Positions 11,444 to 25,813 of a stretch of 64,000 bases of DNA are shown one piece after another. Within the stretch, counting starts at the first letter, position 1. Each line of letters opens with the position of its first letter. The stretch is from Meconema thalassinum (taxonomy: Eukaryota > Arthropoda > Insecta > Orthoptera > Tettigoniidae): the NCBI GenBank assembly GCA_946902985.2, contig OX336397.1:191212813-191276812 (forward strand). Reading direction: 5' to 3'. A program made the position numbers and the translations under genes. Below the pieces are notes generated by a model that was given only the letters and a program-made list of their open reading frames with translations, ran no database searches and was not told where the DNA came from.

Positions 11444-14176
11444 AGTGCGAAAAGGCCAAAAAAAGTCACTTACTAATTGAATTTTCAAAAACCGTTTCTT
11501 ATTGGGCCTCTACATACTCGTATCAACCAACATGCAAAATTTCAGGTTTCTAGGTCTAGTGGTTTGAGCCCTGCGTCGCTGAGTCAATTTTGGATTGTCA
11601 ATGCCAAAGGACCGAAAAAAGTCACTTACAAATTGAATTTTCAAAAACCGTATCTTAGTGATCCTCTACATACTCGGATCAACCAACATGCAAAATTTCT
11701 GCTTCCTAGGTCTAGTGGCTTGAGCCCTGCGGTGATGAGTCAGTTTTGGATTATATAAAAGAGATGAGACTTTCCGAGTCGATTTGATCGTAGAAATATC
11801 GATTATAGCTCTTTTTGCGCGTATCAATGTGAGGAGCAATGTTAAAAAGTGTATTTCGGGGTCCCTACAGGACCTCCGAGTATTGTTTCTCGTATATGGC
11901 GGCTTAAAATGAGCTAAGTCCGAACATTTTACCGACTGTCCTTGCTCAGTGCCAAAAGGCCGAAAAAAGTCACTTACTAATTGAATTTTCAAAAACCGTT
12001 TCTTAGTGGGCCTCTACATACTCGGGTCAACCAACATGCAAAATTTCAGCTTTTTAGGTCTAGTGGTTTGAGCCCTGCGTCGCTGAGTCAATTTTGGATT
12101 GTCAATGCCAAAGGACCGAAAAAAGTCGCTTACAAATTGAATTTTCAAAAACCGTTTCTTAGTGAGCCTCTACATACTCGGATCAACCAACATGCAAAAT
12201 TTCAGCTTCCTAGGTCTTGTGGTTTGAGCCCTGTGGTGATGAGTCAGTTTTGGATTATATATAAGAGATGAGACTTTCCGAGTCGATTTGATCGTAGAAA
12301 TATGGATTATAGCTCTTTTTGCGCGTATCAATGTGAGGAGCAATGTTCGTGGATTCCACTTCGAAGAAGTGGGAACCGCACCCAGCGTTTTAAGGCCCTA
12401 AAACGAACGGTTTTCGAGATATTGCCAGAAAACTATCCCCGGTCTGCGAAATTTCAGCGGTTGCCATAGTAACGTTGATCTGTTTCTCAGAGGGAACACA
12501 GTTATTTGGGAATATATCCGAAGCCGTTCATTTTAGGAACTTAAAAAGTTTGTTTCGGGGTCCCTACAGGACCTCCGAGTATTGTTTCTCGTATGTGGCG
12601 GCATAAAATGAGCTAAATCCGAACATTTTACCGACTGTCCTTGCTCAGTGCCAAAGGGCCGAAAAAAGTCACTTACAAATTGAATTTTCAAAAACCGTTT
12701 CTTATTGGGCCTCTACATACTCGGATCAACCAACATGCAAAATGTCAGCTTTCTAGGTCTAGTGGTTTGAGCCCTGCGTCGATGAGTCAATTTTGGATTG
12801 TCAATGCCAAAGGGCCGAAAAAAGTCACTTACAAATTGAATTTTCAAAAACCGTTTCTTAGTGAGCCTCTACATACTCGGATCAACCAACGTGCAAAATT
12901 TCTGCTTCCTAGGTCTAGTGGTTTGAGCCCTGCGTAATGAGTCAGTTTTGGATTATATATAAGAGATGAGACTTTCCGAGTCGATTTGATCGTAGAAATA
13001 TCGATTATAGCTCTTTTTGCGCGTATCAATGTGAGGAGCAATGTTCGTGGTTTCCACTTCGAAGAAGTGGGAACCGAACCCAGCGTTTTAAGGCCCTAAA
13101 ACGAACGGTTTTCGAGATATTGCCAGAAAACTATCCCCGGTCTGCGAAATTTCAGCGGTTGCCATAGTAACGTTGATCTGTTTCTCAGAGGGAACACAGT
13201 TATTTGGGAATATCTCCGAAACCGTTTATTTTAGGAACTTAAAAAGTGTGTTTCGGGGTCCCTACAGGACCTCCGAGTATTGTTTCTCGTATGTGGCGGC
13301 TTAAAATGAGCTACATCCGAACATTTTATCGACTGTCCTTGCTCAGTGCCAAAGCGCCGAAAAAAGTCACTTACAAATTGAATTTTCAAAAACCGTTTCT
13401 TATTGGGCCTCTACATACTCGGATCAACCAACATGCAAAATTTCAGCTTTCTAGGTCTAGTGGTTTGAGCCCTGCGTCGATGAGTCAATTTTGGATTGTC
13501 AATGCCAAAGGGCCGAAAAAAGTCTCTTACAAATTGAATTTTCATAAACCGTTTCTTAGTGAGCCTCTACATACATCGATAAACCAACATGCAAAATGTC
13601 AGCTTCCTAGGTCTAGTGGTTTGAGCCCTGCGGTGATGAGTCAGTTTTGGATTATATATAAGAGATGAGACTTTCCGAGTCGATTTGATCGTAGAAATAT
13701 GGATTATAGCTCTTTTTGCGCGTATCAATGTGAGGAGCAATGTTCGTGGTTTCCACTTCGAAGAAGTGGGAACCGAACCCAGTGTTTTATGGCCCTAAAA
13801 CGAACGGTTTTCGACATATTGCCAGAAAACTATCCCCGGTCCGCGAAAGTTCAGCGGTTGCCATAGTAACGTTGATCTGTTTCTCAGAGGGAACACAGTT
13901 ATTTGGGAATATCTCCGAAACCGTTCATTTTAGAAACTTAAAAAGTGTGCTTCGGGGTCCCTACAGGACCTCCGAGTATTGTTTCTCGTATGTGGCGGCT
14001 TAAAATGAGCTAAATCCGAACATTTTACTGACTGTCCTTGCACAGTGCCAAAGGGCCGAAAAAAGTCACTTACATATTGAATTTTGAAAAACCGTTTCTT
14101 ATTGGGCCTCTACATACTCGGATCAACCAACATGCAAAATTTCAGCTTTCTAGGTCTAGTGGTTTGAGCCCTGCGT
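11444..14176 (+). repeat. Duplicated block, offset 4,693 bp (copy 2)
   Basis: It is the partner of 6751-9484, with the same monomer order and the same 504-bp monomer. Similarity to the partner as a block ends where GCGTCGATG becomes GCGTTGATG (14177). Confidence 0.8.
11839..12342 (+). repeat. 504-bp monomer with 195-bp core deletion (copy 2)
   Basis: It has the same junction as the copy at 7146, 4,693 bp upstream, and lies inside a longer duplicated block. Single-base differences such as CTCGGGTCAACC (about 12024) set it apart. Confidence 0.92.
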
Positions 14177-14438
14177 TGATGAGTCAATTTTGGATTGTCA
14201 ATGCCAATGGGCCGAAAAAAGTCACTTACAAATTGAATTTTCAAAAACCGTTTCTTAGTGAGCCTCTACATACACGCATCAACCAACATGCAAAATTTCA
14301 GCTTCCTAGGTCTAGTGGTTTGAGCCCTACGGTGATGAGTCAGTTTTGGATTATATATAAGAGATGAGACTTTCCGAGTCGATTTGATCGTAGAAATATG
14401 GATTATAGCTCTTTTTGCGCGTATCAATGTGAGGAGCA

Positions 14439-14983
14439 ATGTTCGTGGTTTCCACTTCGAAGAAGTGGGAACCGAACCCAGCGTTTTAAGGCCCTAAAAC
14501 GAACGGTTTTCGAGATATTGCCAGAAAACTATCCCCGGTCTGCGAAATTTCAGCGGTTGCCATAGTAACGTTGATCTGTTTCTCAGAGGGAACACAGTTA
14601 TTTGGGAATATCTCCGAAACCGTTCAGTTTAGGAACTTAAAAAGTGTGTTTCGGGGTCCCTACAGGACCTCCGAGTATTGTTTCTCGTATGTGGCGGCTT
14701 AAAATGAGCTAAATCCGAACATTTTACCGACTGTCCTTGCTCAGTGCCAAAGGGCCGAAAAAAGTTACTTACAAATTGAATTTTCAAAAACCGTTTCTTA
14801 TTGGGCCTCTACATACTCGGATCAACCAACATGCAAAATTTCTGCTTCCTAGGTCTAGTGGCTTGTGAGCCCTGCGGTGATGAGTCAGTTTTGGATTATA
14901 TAAAAGAGATGAGACTTTCCGAGTCGATTTGATCGTAGAAATATGGATTATAGCTCTTTTTGCGCGTATCAATGTGAGAAGCA
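14439..14983 (+). repeat. One-subrepeat monomer (545 bp)
   Basis: It has a single subrepeat that starts A-like (CTTATTGGGCC) and ends B-like (TATATAAAAG), which is what an unequal exchange between A and B would give. It also carries a 2-bp insertion (GGCTTGTGAGCC, about 14862). Confidence 0.88.
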
Positions 14984-15682
14984 ATGTTCGTGGTTTCCAT
15001 TTCGAAGAAGTGGGAACCGAACCCAGCGTTTTAAGGCCCTAAAACGAACGGTTTTCGAGATATTGCCAGAAAACTATCCCCGGTCTGCGAAATTTCAGCG
15101 GTTGCCATAGTAACGTTGATCTGTTTCTCAGAGGGAACACAGTTATTTGGGAATATCTCCGAAACCGTACATTTTAGGAACTTAAAAAGTATATTTCGGG
15201 GTCCCTACAGGACCTCCGAGTATTGTTTCTCGTATGTGGCGGCTTAAAATGAGCTAAATCCGAACATTTTACCGACTGTCCTTGCCCAGTGCCAAAGGGC
15301 CGAAAAAAGTCACTTACAAATTGAATTTTCAAAAACCGTTTCTTATTGGGCCTCTACATACTCGGATCAACCAACATGCAAAATTTCAGCTTTCTGGGTC
15401 TAGTGGTTTGAGCCCTGCGTCGATGAGTCAATTTTGGATTGTCAATGCCAAAGGGCCGAGAAAAGTCACTTACAAATTGAATTTTCAAAAACCGTTTCTT
15501 AGTGAGCCTCTACATACTCGGATCAACCAACGTGCAAAATTTCAGCTTCCTTGGTCTAGTGGTTTGAGCCCTGCGGTGATGAGTCAGTTTTGGATTATAT
15601 ATAAGAGATGAGACTTTCCGAGTCGATTTGATCGTAGAAATATCGATTATAGCTCTTTTTGCGCGTATCAATGTGAGGAGCA

Positions 15683-18600
15683 ATGTTCGTGGTTTCCACT
15701 TCGAAGAAGTGGGAACGGAACCCAGCGTTTTAAGGCCCTAAAACGAACGGTTTTCGAGATATTACCAGAAAACTATCCCCGGTCTGCGAAATTTCAGCGG
15801 TTGCCATAGTAACGTTGATCTGATTCTCAGAGGGAACACAGTTATTTGGGAATATCTCCAAAACCGTTCATTTTAGGAACTTAAAAAGTGTGTTTCGGGG
15901 TCCCTACAGGACCTCCGAGTATTGTTTCTCGTATGTGGCGGCTTAAAATGAGCTAAATCCGAACATTTTACCGACTGTCCTTGCTCAGTGCCAAAAGGCC
16001 GAAAAAAGTCACTTACCAATTGAATTTTCAAAAACCGTTTCTTATTGGGCCTCTACATACTCGTATCAACCAACATGCAAAATTTGAGGTTTCTAGGTCT
16101 AGTGGTTTGAGCCCTGCGTCGCTGAGTCAATTTTGGATTGTCAATGCCAAAGGACCGAAAAAAGTCACTTACAAATTGAATTTTCAAAAACCGTATCTTA
16201 GTGATCCTCTACATACTCGGATCAACCAACATGCAAAATTTCTGCTTCCTAGGTCTAGTGGCTTGAGCCCTGCGGTGATGAGTCAGTTTTGGATTATATA
16301 AAAGAGATAAGACTTTCCGAGTCGATTTGATCGTAGAAATATGGATTATAGCTCTTTTTGCGCGTATCAATGTGAGGAGCAATGTTCGTGGTTTCCATTT
16401 CGAAGAAGTGGGAACCGAACCCAGCGTTTTAAGGCCCTAAAACGAACGGTTTTCGAGATATTGCCAGAAAACTATCCGCGGTCTGCGAAATTTCAGCGGT
16501 TGCCATAATAACGTTGATCTGTTTCTCAGAGGGAACACAGTTATTTGGGAATATCTCCGAAACCGTTCATTTTAGGAACTTAAAAAGTGTGTTTCGGGGT
16601 CCCTACAGGACCTCCGAGTATTGTTTCTCGTATGTGGCGGCTTAAAATGAGCTAAATCCGAACATTTTACCGACTGTCCTTGCCCAGTGCCAAAGGGCCG
16701 AAAAAAGTCACTTACAAATTGAATTTTCAAAAACCGTTTCTTATTGGGCCTCTACATGCTCGGATCAACCAACATGCAAAATTTCAGCTTTCTAGGTCTA
16801 GTGGTTTGAGCCCTGCGTCGATGAGTAAATTTTGGATTGTCAATGCCAAAGGGACGAAAAAAGTCACTTACAAATTGAATTTTCAAAAACCGTTTCTTAG
16901 TGAGCCTCCACATACTCGGATCAACCAACGTGCAAAATTTCTGCTTCCTAGGTCTAGTGGTTTGAGCCCTGCGGTGATGAGTCAGTTTTGGATTATATAT
17001 AAGAGATGAGACTTTCCGAGTCGATTTGATCGTAGAAATATGGATTATAGCTCTTTTTGCGCGTATCAATGTGAGGAGCAATGTTCGTGGTTTCCACTTC
17101 AAAGAAGTGGGAACCGAATCCAGCGTATTAAGGCCCTAAAACGAACGGATTTCGAGATATTGCCAGAAAACTATCCCCGGTCTGCGAAATTTCAGCGGTT
17201 GCCATAGTAACGTTGATCTGTTTCTCAGAGGGAACACAGTTATTTGGGAATATCTCCGAAACCGTTCATTTTAGGAACCGAAAAAGTGTGTTTCGGGGTC
17301 CCTACAGGACCTCCGAGTATTGTTTCTCGTATGTGGCGGCTTAAAATGAGCTAAATCCGAACATTTTACCGACTGTCCTTGCTCAGTGACAAAAGGCCGA
17401 AAAAAGTCACTTCCTAATTGAATTTTCAAAAACCGTTTCTTATTGGGCCTCTACACACTCGTATCAACCAACATGCAAAATTTCAGCTTTCTAGGTCTAG
17501 TGGTTTGAGCCCTGCGTCGCTGAGTCAATTTTGGATTGTCAATGCCAAAGGACCGAAAAAAGTCACTTACAAATTGAATTTTCAAAAACCGTATCTTAGT
17601 GATCCTCTACATACTCGGATCAACCGACATGCAAAATTTCTGCTTCCTAGGTCTAGTGGCTTGAGCCCTGCGGTGATGAGTCAGTTTTGGATTATATAAA
17701 AGAGATGAGACTTTCCGAGTCGATTTGATCGTAGAAATATGGATTATAGCTCTGTTTGCGCGTATCAATGTGAGGAGCAATGTTCGTGGTTTCCATTTCG
17801 AAGAAGTGGGAATCGAACCCAGCGTTTTAAGGCCCTAAAACGAACGGTTTTCGAGATATTGCCAGAAAACTATCCCCGGTCTGCGAAATTTCAGCGGTTG
17901 CCATAGTAACGTTGATCTGTTTCTCAGGGGGAACACAGTTATTTGGGAATATCTCCGAAACCGTTCATTTTCGGAACTTAAAAATGTCTTTCGGGGTCCC
18001 TACTGGACCTCCGAGTATTGTTTCTCGTATGTGGGGGCTTTAAATGAGCTAAATCCAAACATTTTACCGACTGTCCTTGCTCAGTGCCAAAGGGCCGAAA
18101 AAAGTCACTTACAAATTGAATTTTCAAAAACCATTTCTTATTGGGCCTCTACATACTCGGATCAACCAACATGCAAAATTTCAGCTTTCTAGGTCTAGTG
18201 GTTTGAGCCCTGCGTTGATGAGTCAATTTTGGATTGTCAATGCCAAAGGGCCGAAAAAGTCACTTACAAATTGAATTTTCAAAAACCGTTTCTTAGTGAG
18301 CCTCTACATACTTGGATCAACCAAGGTGCAAAATTTCAGCTTCCTAGGTCTAGTGGTTTGAGCCCTGCGGTGATGAGTCAGTTTTGGATTATATATAAGA
18401 GATGAGATTTTCCGAGTCGATTTGATCGTAGAAATATGGATTATAGCTCTTTTTGCGCGTATCAATGTGAGGAGCAATGTTCGTGGTTTCCATTTCGAAG
18501 AAGTGGGAACCGAACCCAGCGTTTTAAGGCCCTAAAACGAACGGTTTTCGAGATATTGCCAGAAAACTATCCCCGGTCTGCGAAATTTCAGCGGTTGCCA

Positions 18601-19875
18601 TAGTAACGTTGATCTGTTTCTCAGAGGGAACACAGTTATTTGGGAATATCTCCGAAGCCGTTCATTTTAGGAACTTAAAAAGTAGGTTTCGGGGTCCCTA
18701 CAGGACCTCCGAGTATTGTTTCTCGTATGTGGCGGCTTAAAATGAGCTAAATCCGAACATTTTACCGACTGTCCTTGCTCAGTGCCAAAGGGCCGAAAAA
18801 GTCACTTACAAATTGAATTTTCAAAAACCGTTTCTTATTGGGCCTCTACATACTCGGATCAACCAACATGCAAAATTTCAGCTTTCTAGGTCTAGTGGTT
18901 TGAGCCCTGCGTCGATGAGTCAATTTTGGATTGTCAATGCCAAAGGGCCGAAAAAAGTCACTTAAAAATTGAATTTTCAAAAACCGTTTCTTAGTGAGCC
19001 TCTACATACTCGGATCAACCAACGTGCAAAATTTCAGCTTCCTAGGTCTAGTGGTTTGAGCCCTGCGGTGATGAGTCAGTTTTGGATTATATATAAGAGA
19101 TGAGACTTTCCGAGTCGATTTGATCGTAGAAATATCGATTATAGCTCTTTTTGCGCGTATCAATGTGAGGAGCAATGTTCGTGGTTTCCACTTCGAAGAA
19201 GTGGGAACCGAACCCAGCGTTTTAAGGCCCTAAAACGAACGGTTTTCGAGATATTACCAGAAAACTATCCCCGGTCTGCGAAATTTCAGCGGTTGCCATA
19301 GTAACGTTGATCTGATTCTCAGAGGGAACACAGTTATTTGGGAATATCTCCAAAACCGTTCATTTTAGGAACTTAAAAAGTGTGTTTCGGGGTCCCTACA
19401 GGACCTCCGAATATTGTTTCTCGTATGTGGCGGCTTAAAATGAGCTAAATCCGAACATTTTACCGACTGTCCTTGCCCAGTGCCAAAGGGCCGAAAAAAG
19501 TCACTTACAAATTGAATTTTCAAAAACCGTTTCTTGTTGGGCCTCTCTACATACTCGGATCAACCAACATGCAAAATTTCAGCTTTCTGGGTCTAGTGGT
19601 TTGAGCCCTGCGTCGATGAGTCAATTTTGGATTGTCAATGCCAAAGGGCCGAGAAAAGTCACTTACAAATTGAATTTTCAAAAACCGTTTCTTAGTGAGC
19701 CTCTACATACTCGGATCAACCAACGTGCAAAATTTCAGCTTCCTTGGTCTAGTGGTTTGAGCCCTGCGGTGATGAGTCAGTTTTGGATAATATATAAGAG
19801 ATGAGACTTTCCGAGTCGATTTGATCGTAGAAATATCGATTATAGCTCTTTTTGCGCGTATCAATGTGAGGAGCA
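15683..19875 (+). repeat. Six-monomer higher-order block, left domain
   Basis: Six monomers can be told apart by fixed variants: 15683 (GATATTACCAG, CTGATTCTCAG), 16382 (CCATAATAACG), 17081 (GCGTATTAAGG, ACGGATTTCG), 17780 (GGGAATCGAACC, TCAGGGGGAAC), 18477 (AGTAGGTTTCGG) and 19175 (GATATTACCAG again). The set recurs in part at 19876-22669, 22670-25309 and 26513-29307 with monomers missing, giving offsets of 4,193, 3,495 and 6,987 bp. Confidence 0.75.
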
Positions 19876-22800
19876 ATGTTCGTGGTTTCCACTTCGAAGA
19901 AGTGGGAACGGAACCCAGCGTTTTAAGGCCCTAAAACGAACGGTTTTCGAGATATTACCAGAAAACTATCCCCGGTCTGCGAAATTTCAGCGGTTGCCAT
20001 AGTAACGTTGATCTGATTCTCAGAGGGAACACAGTTATTTGGGAATATCTCCAAAACCGTTCATTTTAGGAACTTAAAAAGTGTGTTTCGGGGTCCCTAC
20101 AGGACCTCCGAGTATTGTTTCTCGTATGTGGCGGCTTAAAATGAGCTAAATCTGAACATTTTACCGACTGTCCTTGCTCAGTGCCAAAAGGCCGAAAAAA
20201 GTCACTTACCAATTGAATTTTCAAAAACCGTTTCTTATTGGGCCTCTACATACTCGTATCAACCAACATGCAAAATTTGAGGTTTCTAGGTCTAGTGGTT
20301 TGAGCCCTGCGTCGCTGAGTCAATTTTGGATTGTCAATGCCAAAGGACCGAAAAAAGTCACTTACAAATTGAATTTTCAAAAACCGTATCTTAGTGATCC
20401 TCTACATACTCGGATCAACCAACATGCAAAATTTCTGCTTCCTAGGTCTAGTGGCTTGAGCCCTGCGGTGATGAGTCAGTTTTGGATTATATAAAAGAGA
20501 TAAGACTTTCCGAGTCGATTTGATCGTAGAAATATGGATTATAGCTCTTTTTGCGCGTATCAATGTGAGGAGCAATGTTCGTGGTTTCCATTTCGAAGAA
20601 GTGGGAACCGAACCCAGCGTTTTAAGGCCCTAAAACGAACGGTTTTCGAGATATTGCCAGAAAACTATCCGCGGTCTGCGAAATTTCAGCGGTTGCCATA
20701 ATAACGTTGATCTGTTTCTCAGAGGGAACACAGTTATTTGGGAATATCTCCGAAACCGTTCATTTTAGGAACTTAAAAAGTGTGTTTCGGGGTCCCTACA
20801 GGACCTCCGAGTATTGTTTCTCGTATGTGGCGGCTTAAAATGAGCTAAATCCGAACATTTTACCGACTGTCCTTGCCCAGTGCCAAAGGGCCGAAAAAAG
20901 TCACTTACAAATTGAATTTTCAAAAACCGTTTCTTATTGGGCCTCTACATGCTCGGATCAACCAACATGCAAAATTTCAGCTTTCTAGGTCTAGTGGTTT
21001 GAGCCCTGCGTCGATGAGTAAATTTTGGATTGTCAATGCCAAAGGGACGAAAAAAGTCACTTACAAATTGAATTTTCAAAAACCGTTTCTTAGTGAGCCT
21101 CTACATACTCGGATCAACCGACATGCAAAATTTCTGCTTCCTAGGTCTAGTGGCTTGAGCCCTGCGGTGATGAGTCAGTTTTGGATTATATAAAAGAGAT
21201 GAGACTTTCCGAGTCGATTTGATCGTAGAAATATGGATTATAGCTCTGTTTGCGCGTATCAATGTGAGGAGCAATGTTCGTGGTTTCCATTTCGAAGAAG
21301 TGGGAATCGAACCCAGCGTTTTAAGGCCCTAAAACGAACGGTTTTCGAGATATTGCCAGAAAACTATCCCCGGTCTGCGAAATTTCAGCGGTTGCCATAG
21401 TAACGTTGATCTGTTTCTCAGGGGGAACACAGTTATTTGGGAATATCTCCGAAACCGTTCATTTTCGGAACTTAAAAAGTGTCTTTCGGGGTCCCTACTG
21501 GACCTCCGAGTATTGTTTCTCGTATGTGGGGGCTTTAAATGAGCTAAATCCAAACATTTTACCGACTGTCCTTGCTCAGTGCCAAAGGGCCGAAAAAAGT
21601 CACTTACAAATTGAATTTTCAAAAACCATTTCTTATTGGGCCTCTACATACTCGGATCAACCAACATGCAAAATTTCAGCTTTCTAGGTCTAGTGGTTTG
21701 AGCCCTGCGTTGATGAGTCAATTTTGGATTGTCAATGCCAAAGGGCCGAAAAAGTCACTTACAAATTGAATTTTCAAAAACCGTTTCTTAGTGAGCCTCT
21801 ACATACTTGGATCAACCAAGGTGCAAAATTTCAGCTTCCTAGGTCTAGTGGTTTGAGCCCTGCGGTGATGAGTCAGTTTTGGATTATATATAAGAGATGA
21901 GATTTTCCGAGTCGATTTGATCGTAGAAATATGGATTATAGCTCTTTTTGCGCGTATCAATGTGAGGAGCAATGTTCGTGGTTTCCATTTCGAAGAAGTG
22001 GGAACCGAACCCAGCGTTTTAAGGCCCTAAAACGAACGGTTTTCGAGATATTGCCAGAAAACTATCCCCGGTCTGCGAAATTTCAGCGGTTGCCATAGTA
22101 ACGTTGAACTGTTTCTCAGAGGGAACACAGTTATTTGGGAGTATCTCCGAAGCCGTTCATTTTAGGAACTTAAAAAGTAGGTTTCGGGGTCCCTACAGGA
22201 CCTCCGAGTATTGTTTCTCGTATGTGGCGGCTTAAAATGAGCTAAATCCGAACATTTTACCGACTGTCCTTGCTCAGTGCCAAAGGGCCGAAAAAGTCAC
22301 TTACAAATTGAATTTTCAAAAACCGTTTCTTATTGGGCCTCTACATACTCGGATCAACCAACATGCAAAATTTCAGCTTTCTAGGTCTAGTGGTTTGAGC
22401 CCTGCGTCGATGAGTCAATTTTGGATTGTCAATGCCAAAGGGCCGAAAAAAGTCACTTAAAAATTGAATTTTCAAAAACCGTTTCTTAGTGAGCCTCTAC
22501 ATACTCGGATCAACCAACGTGCAAAATTTCAGCTTCCTAGGTCTAGTGGTTTGAGCCCTGCGGTGATGAGTCAGTTTTGGATTATATATAAGAGATGAGA
22601 CTTTCCGAGTCGATTTGATCGTAGAAATATCGATTATAGCTCTTTTTGCGCGTATCAATGTGAGGAGCAATGTTCGTGGTTTCCACTTCGAAGAAGTGGG
22701 AACCGAACCCAGCGTTTTAAGGCCCTAAAACGAACGGTTTTCGAGATATTACCAGAAAACTATCCCCGGTCTGCGAAATTTCAGCGGTTGCCATAGTAAC

Positions 22801-24766
22801 GTTGATCTGATTCTCAGAGGGAACACAGTTATTTGGGAATATCTCCAAAACCGTTCATTTTAGGAACTTAAAAAGTGCGTTTCGGGGTCCCTACAGGACC
22901 TCCGAGTATTGTTTCTCGTATGTGGCGGCTTAAAATGAGCTAAATCCGAACATTTTACCGACTGTCCTTGCTCAGTGCCAAAAGGCCGAAAAAAGTCACT
23001 TACCAATTGAATTTTCAAAAACCGTTTCTTATTGGGCCTCTACATACTCGTATCAACCAACATGCAAAATTTCAGGTTTCTAGGTCTAGTGGTTTGAGCC
23101 CTGCGTCGCTGAGTCAATTTTGGATTGTCAATGCCAAAGGACCGAAAAAAGTCACTTACAAATTGAATTTTCAAAAACCGTATCTTAGTGATCCTCTACA
23201 TACTCGGATCAACCAACATGCAAAATTTCTGCTTCCTAGGTCTAGTGGCTTGAGCCCTGCGGTGATGAGTCAGTTTTGGATTATATAAAAGAGATAAGAC
23301 TTTCCGAGTCGATTTGATCGTAGAAATATGGATTATAGCTCTTTTTGCGCGTATCAATGTGAGGAGCAATGTTCGTGGTTTCCATTTCGAAGAAGTGGGA
23401 ACCGAACCCAGCGTTTTAAGGCCCTAAAACGAACGGTTTTCGAGATATTGCCAGAAAACTATCCCCGGTCTGCGAAATTTCAGCGGTTGCCATAATAACG
23501 TTGATCTGTTTCTCAGAGGGAACACAGTTATTTGGGAATATCTCCGAAACCGTTCATTTTAGGAACTTAAAAAGTGTGTTTCGGGGTCCCTACAGGACCT
23601 TCGAGTATTGTTTCTCGTATGTGGCGGCTAAAAATGAGCTAAATCCGAACATTTTACCGACTGTCCTTGCCCAGTGCCAAAGGGCCGAAAAAAGTCACTT
23701 ACAAATTGAATTTTCAAAAACCGTTTCTTATTGGGCCTCTACATGCTCGGATCAACCAACATGCAAAATTTCAGCTTTCTAGGTCTAGTGGTTTGAGCCC
23801 TGCGTCGATGAGTAAATTTTGGATTGTCAATGCCAAAGGGACGAAAAAAGTCACTTACAAATTGAATTTTCAAAAACCGTTTCTTAGTGAGCCTCCACAT
23901 ACTCGGATCAACCAACTTGCAAAATTTCTGCTTCCTAGGTCTAGTGGTTTGAGCCCTGCGGTGATGAGTCAGTTTTGGATTATATATAAGAGATGAGACT
24001 TTCCGAGTCGATTTGATCGTATAAATATGGATTATAGCTCTTTTTGCGCGTATCAATGTGAGGAGCAATGTTCGTGGTTTCCACTTCGAAGAAGTGGGAA
24101 CCGAACCCAGCGTATTAAGGCCCTAAAACGAACGGATTTCGAGATATTGCCAGAAAACTATCCCCGGTCTGCGAAATTTCAGCGGTTGCCATAGTAACGT
24201 TGATCTGTTTCTCAGAGGGAACACAGTTATTTGGGAATATCTCCGAAACCGTTCATTTTAGGAACCGAAAAAGTGTGTTTCGGGGTCCCTACAGGACCTC
24301 CGAGTATTGTTTCTCGTATGTGGCGGCTTAAAATGAGCTAAATCCGAACATTTTACCGACTGTCCTTGCTCAGTGACAAAAGGCCGAAAAAAGTCACTTC
24401 CTAATTGAATTTTCAAAAACCGTTTCTTATTGGGCCTCTACACACTCGTATCAACCAACATGCAAAATTTCAGCTTTCTCGGTCTAGTGGTTTGAGCCCT
24501 GCGTCGCTGAGTCAATTTTGGATTGTCAATGCCAAAGGACCGAAAAAAGTCACTTACAAATTGAATTTTCAAAAACCGTATCTTAGTGATCCTCTACATA
24601 CTCGGATCAACCGACATGCAAAATTTCTGCTTCCTAGGTCTAGTGGCTTGAGCCCTGCGGTGATGAGTCAGTTTTGGATTATATAAAAGAGATGAGACTT
24701 TCCGAGTCGATTTGATCGTAGAAATATGGATTATAGCTCTGTTTGCGCGTATCAATGTGAGGAGCA

Positions 24767-25309
24767 ATGTTCGTGGTTTCCATTTCGAAGAAGTGGGAAT
24801 CGAACCCAGCGTTTTAAGGCCCTAAAACGAACGGTTTTCGAGATATTGCCAGAAAACTATCCCCGGTCTGCGAAATTTCAGCGGTTGCCATAGTAACGTT
24901 GATCTGTTTCTCAGGGGGAACACAGTTATTTGGGAATATCTCCGAAACCGTTCATTTTCGGAACTTAAAAAGTGTCTTTCGGGGTCCCTACTGGACCTCC
25001 GAGTATTGTTTCTCGTATGTGGCGGCTTAAAATGAGCTAAATCCGAACATTTTACCGACTGTCCTTGCTCAGTGCCAAAGGCCCGAAAAAAGTCACTTAC
25101 AAATTGAATTTTCAAAAACCATTTCTTATTGGGCCTCTACATACTCGGATCAACCAACGTGCAAAATTTCAGATTCCTAGGTCTAGTGGTTTGAGCCCTG
25201 CGGTGATGAGTCAGTTTTGGATTATATATAAGAGATGAGATTTTCCGAGTCGATTTGATCGTAGAAATATCGATTATAGCTCTTTTTGCGCGTATCAATG
25301 TGAGGAGCA
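24767..25309 (+). repeat. One-subrepeat monomer (543 bp)
   Basis: It has a single hybrid subrepeat with an A-like start (CTTATTGGGCC) and a B-like end (TATATATAAG). 699 - 156 = 543. Its sister at 28609 still has both subrepeats, so the loss happened here after that duplication, or the sister regained a unit. Confidence 0.88.
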
Positions 25310-25813
25310 ATGTTAAAAAGTGTATTTCGGGGTCCCTACAGGACCTCCGAGTATTGTTTCTCGTATATGGCGGCTTAAAATGAACTAAATCCGAACATTT
25401 TACCGACTGTCCTTGCTCAGTGCCAAAAGGACGAAAAAAGTCACTTACTAATTGAATTTTCAAAAACCGTTTCTTAGTGGGCCTCTACATACTCGGATCA
25501 ACCAACATGCAAAATTTCAGCTTTTTAGGTCTAGTGGTTTGAGCCCTGCGTTGATGAGTCAATTTTGGATTGTCAATGCCAAAGGGCCGAAAAAAGTCAC
25601 TTACAAATTGAATTTTCAAAAACCGTTTCTTAGTGAGCTTCTACATACTCGGATCAACCAACGTGCAAAATTTCAGCTTCCTAGGTCTAGTGGTTTGAGC
25701 CCTGCGGTGATGAGTCAGTTTTGGATTATATATAAGAGATGAGATTTTCCGAGTCGATTTGATCGTAGAAATATGGATTATAGCTCTTTTTGCCCGTATC
25801 AATGTGAGGAGCA
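25310..25813 (+). repeat. 504-bp monomer with 195-bp core deletion (copy 3)
   Basis: It has the same deletion junction. It follows the 543-bp monomer at 24767 and shares the AAAAGGACG variant in its A unit with the copy at 29308. Confidence 0.92.
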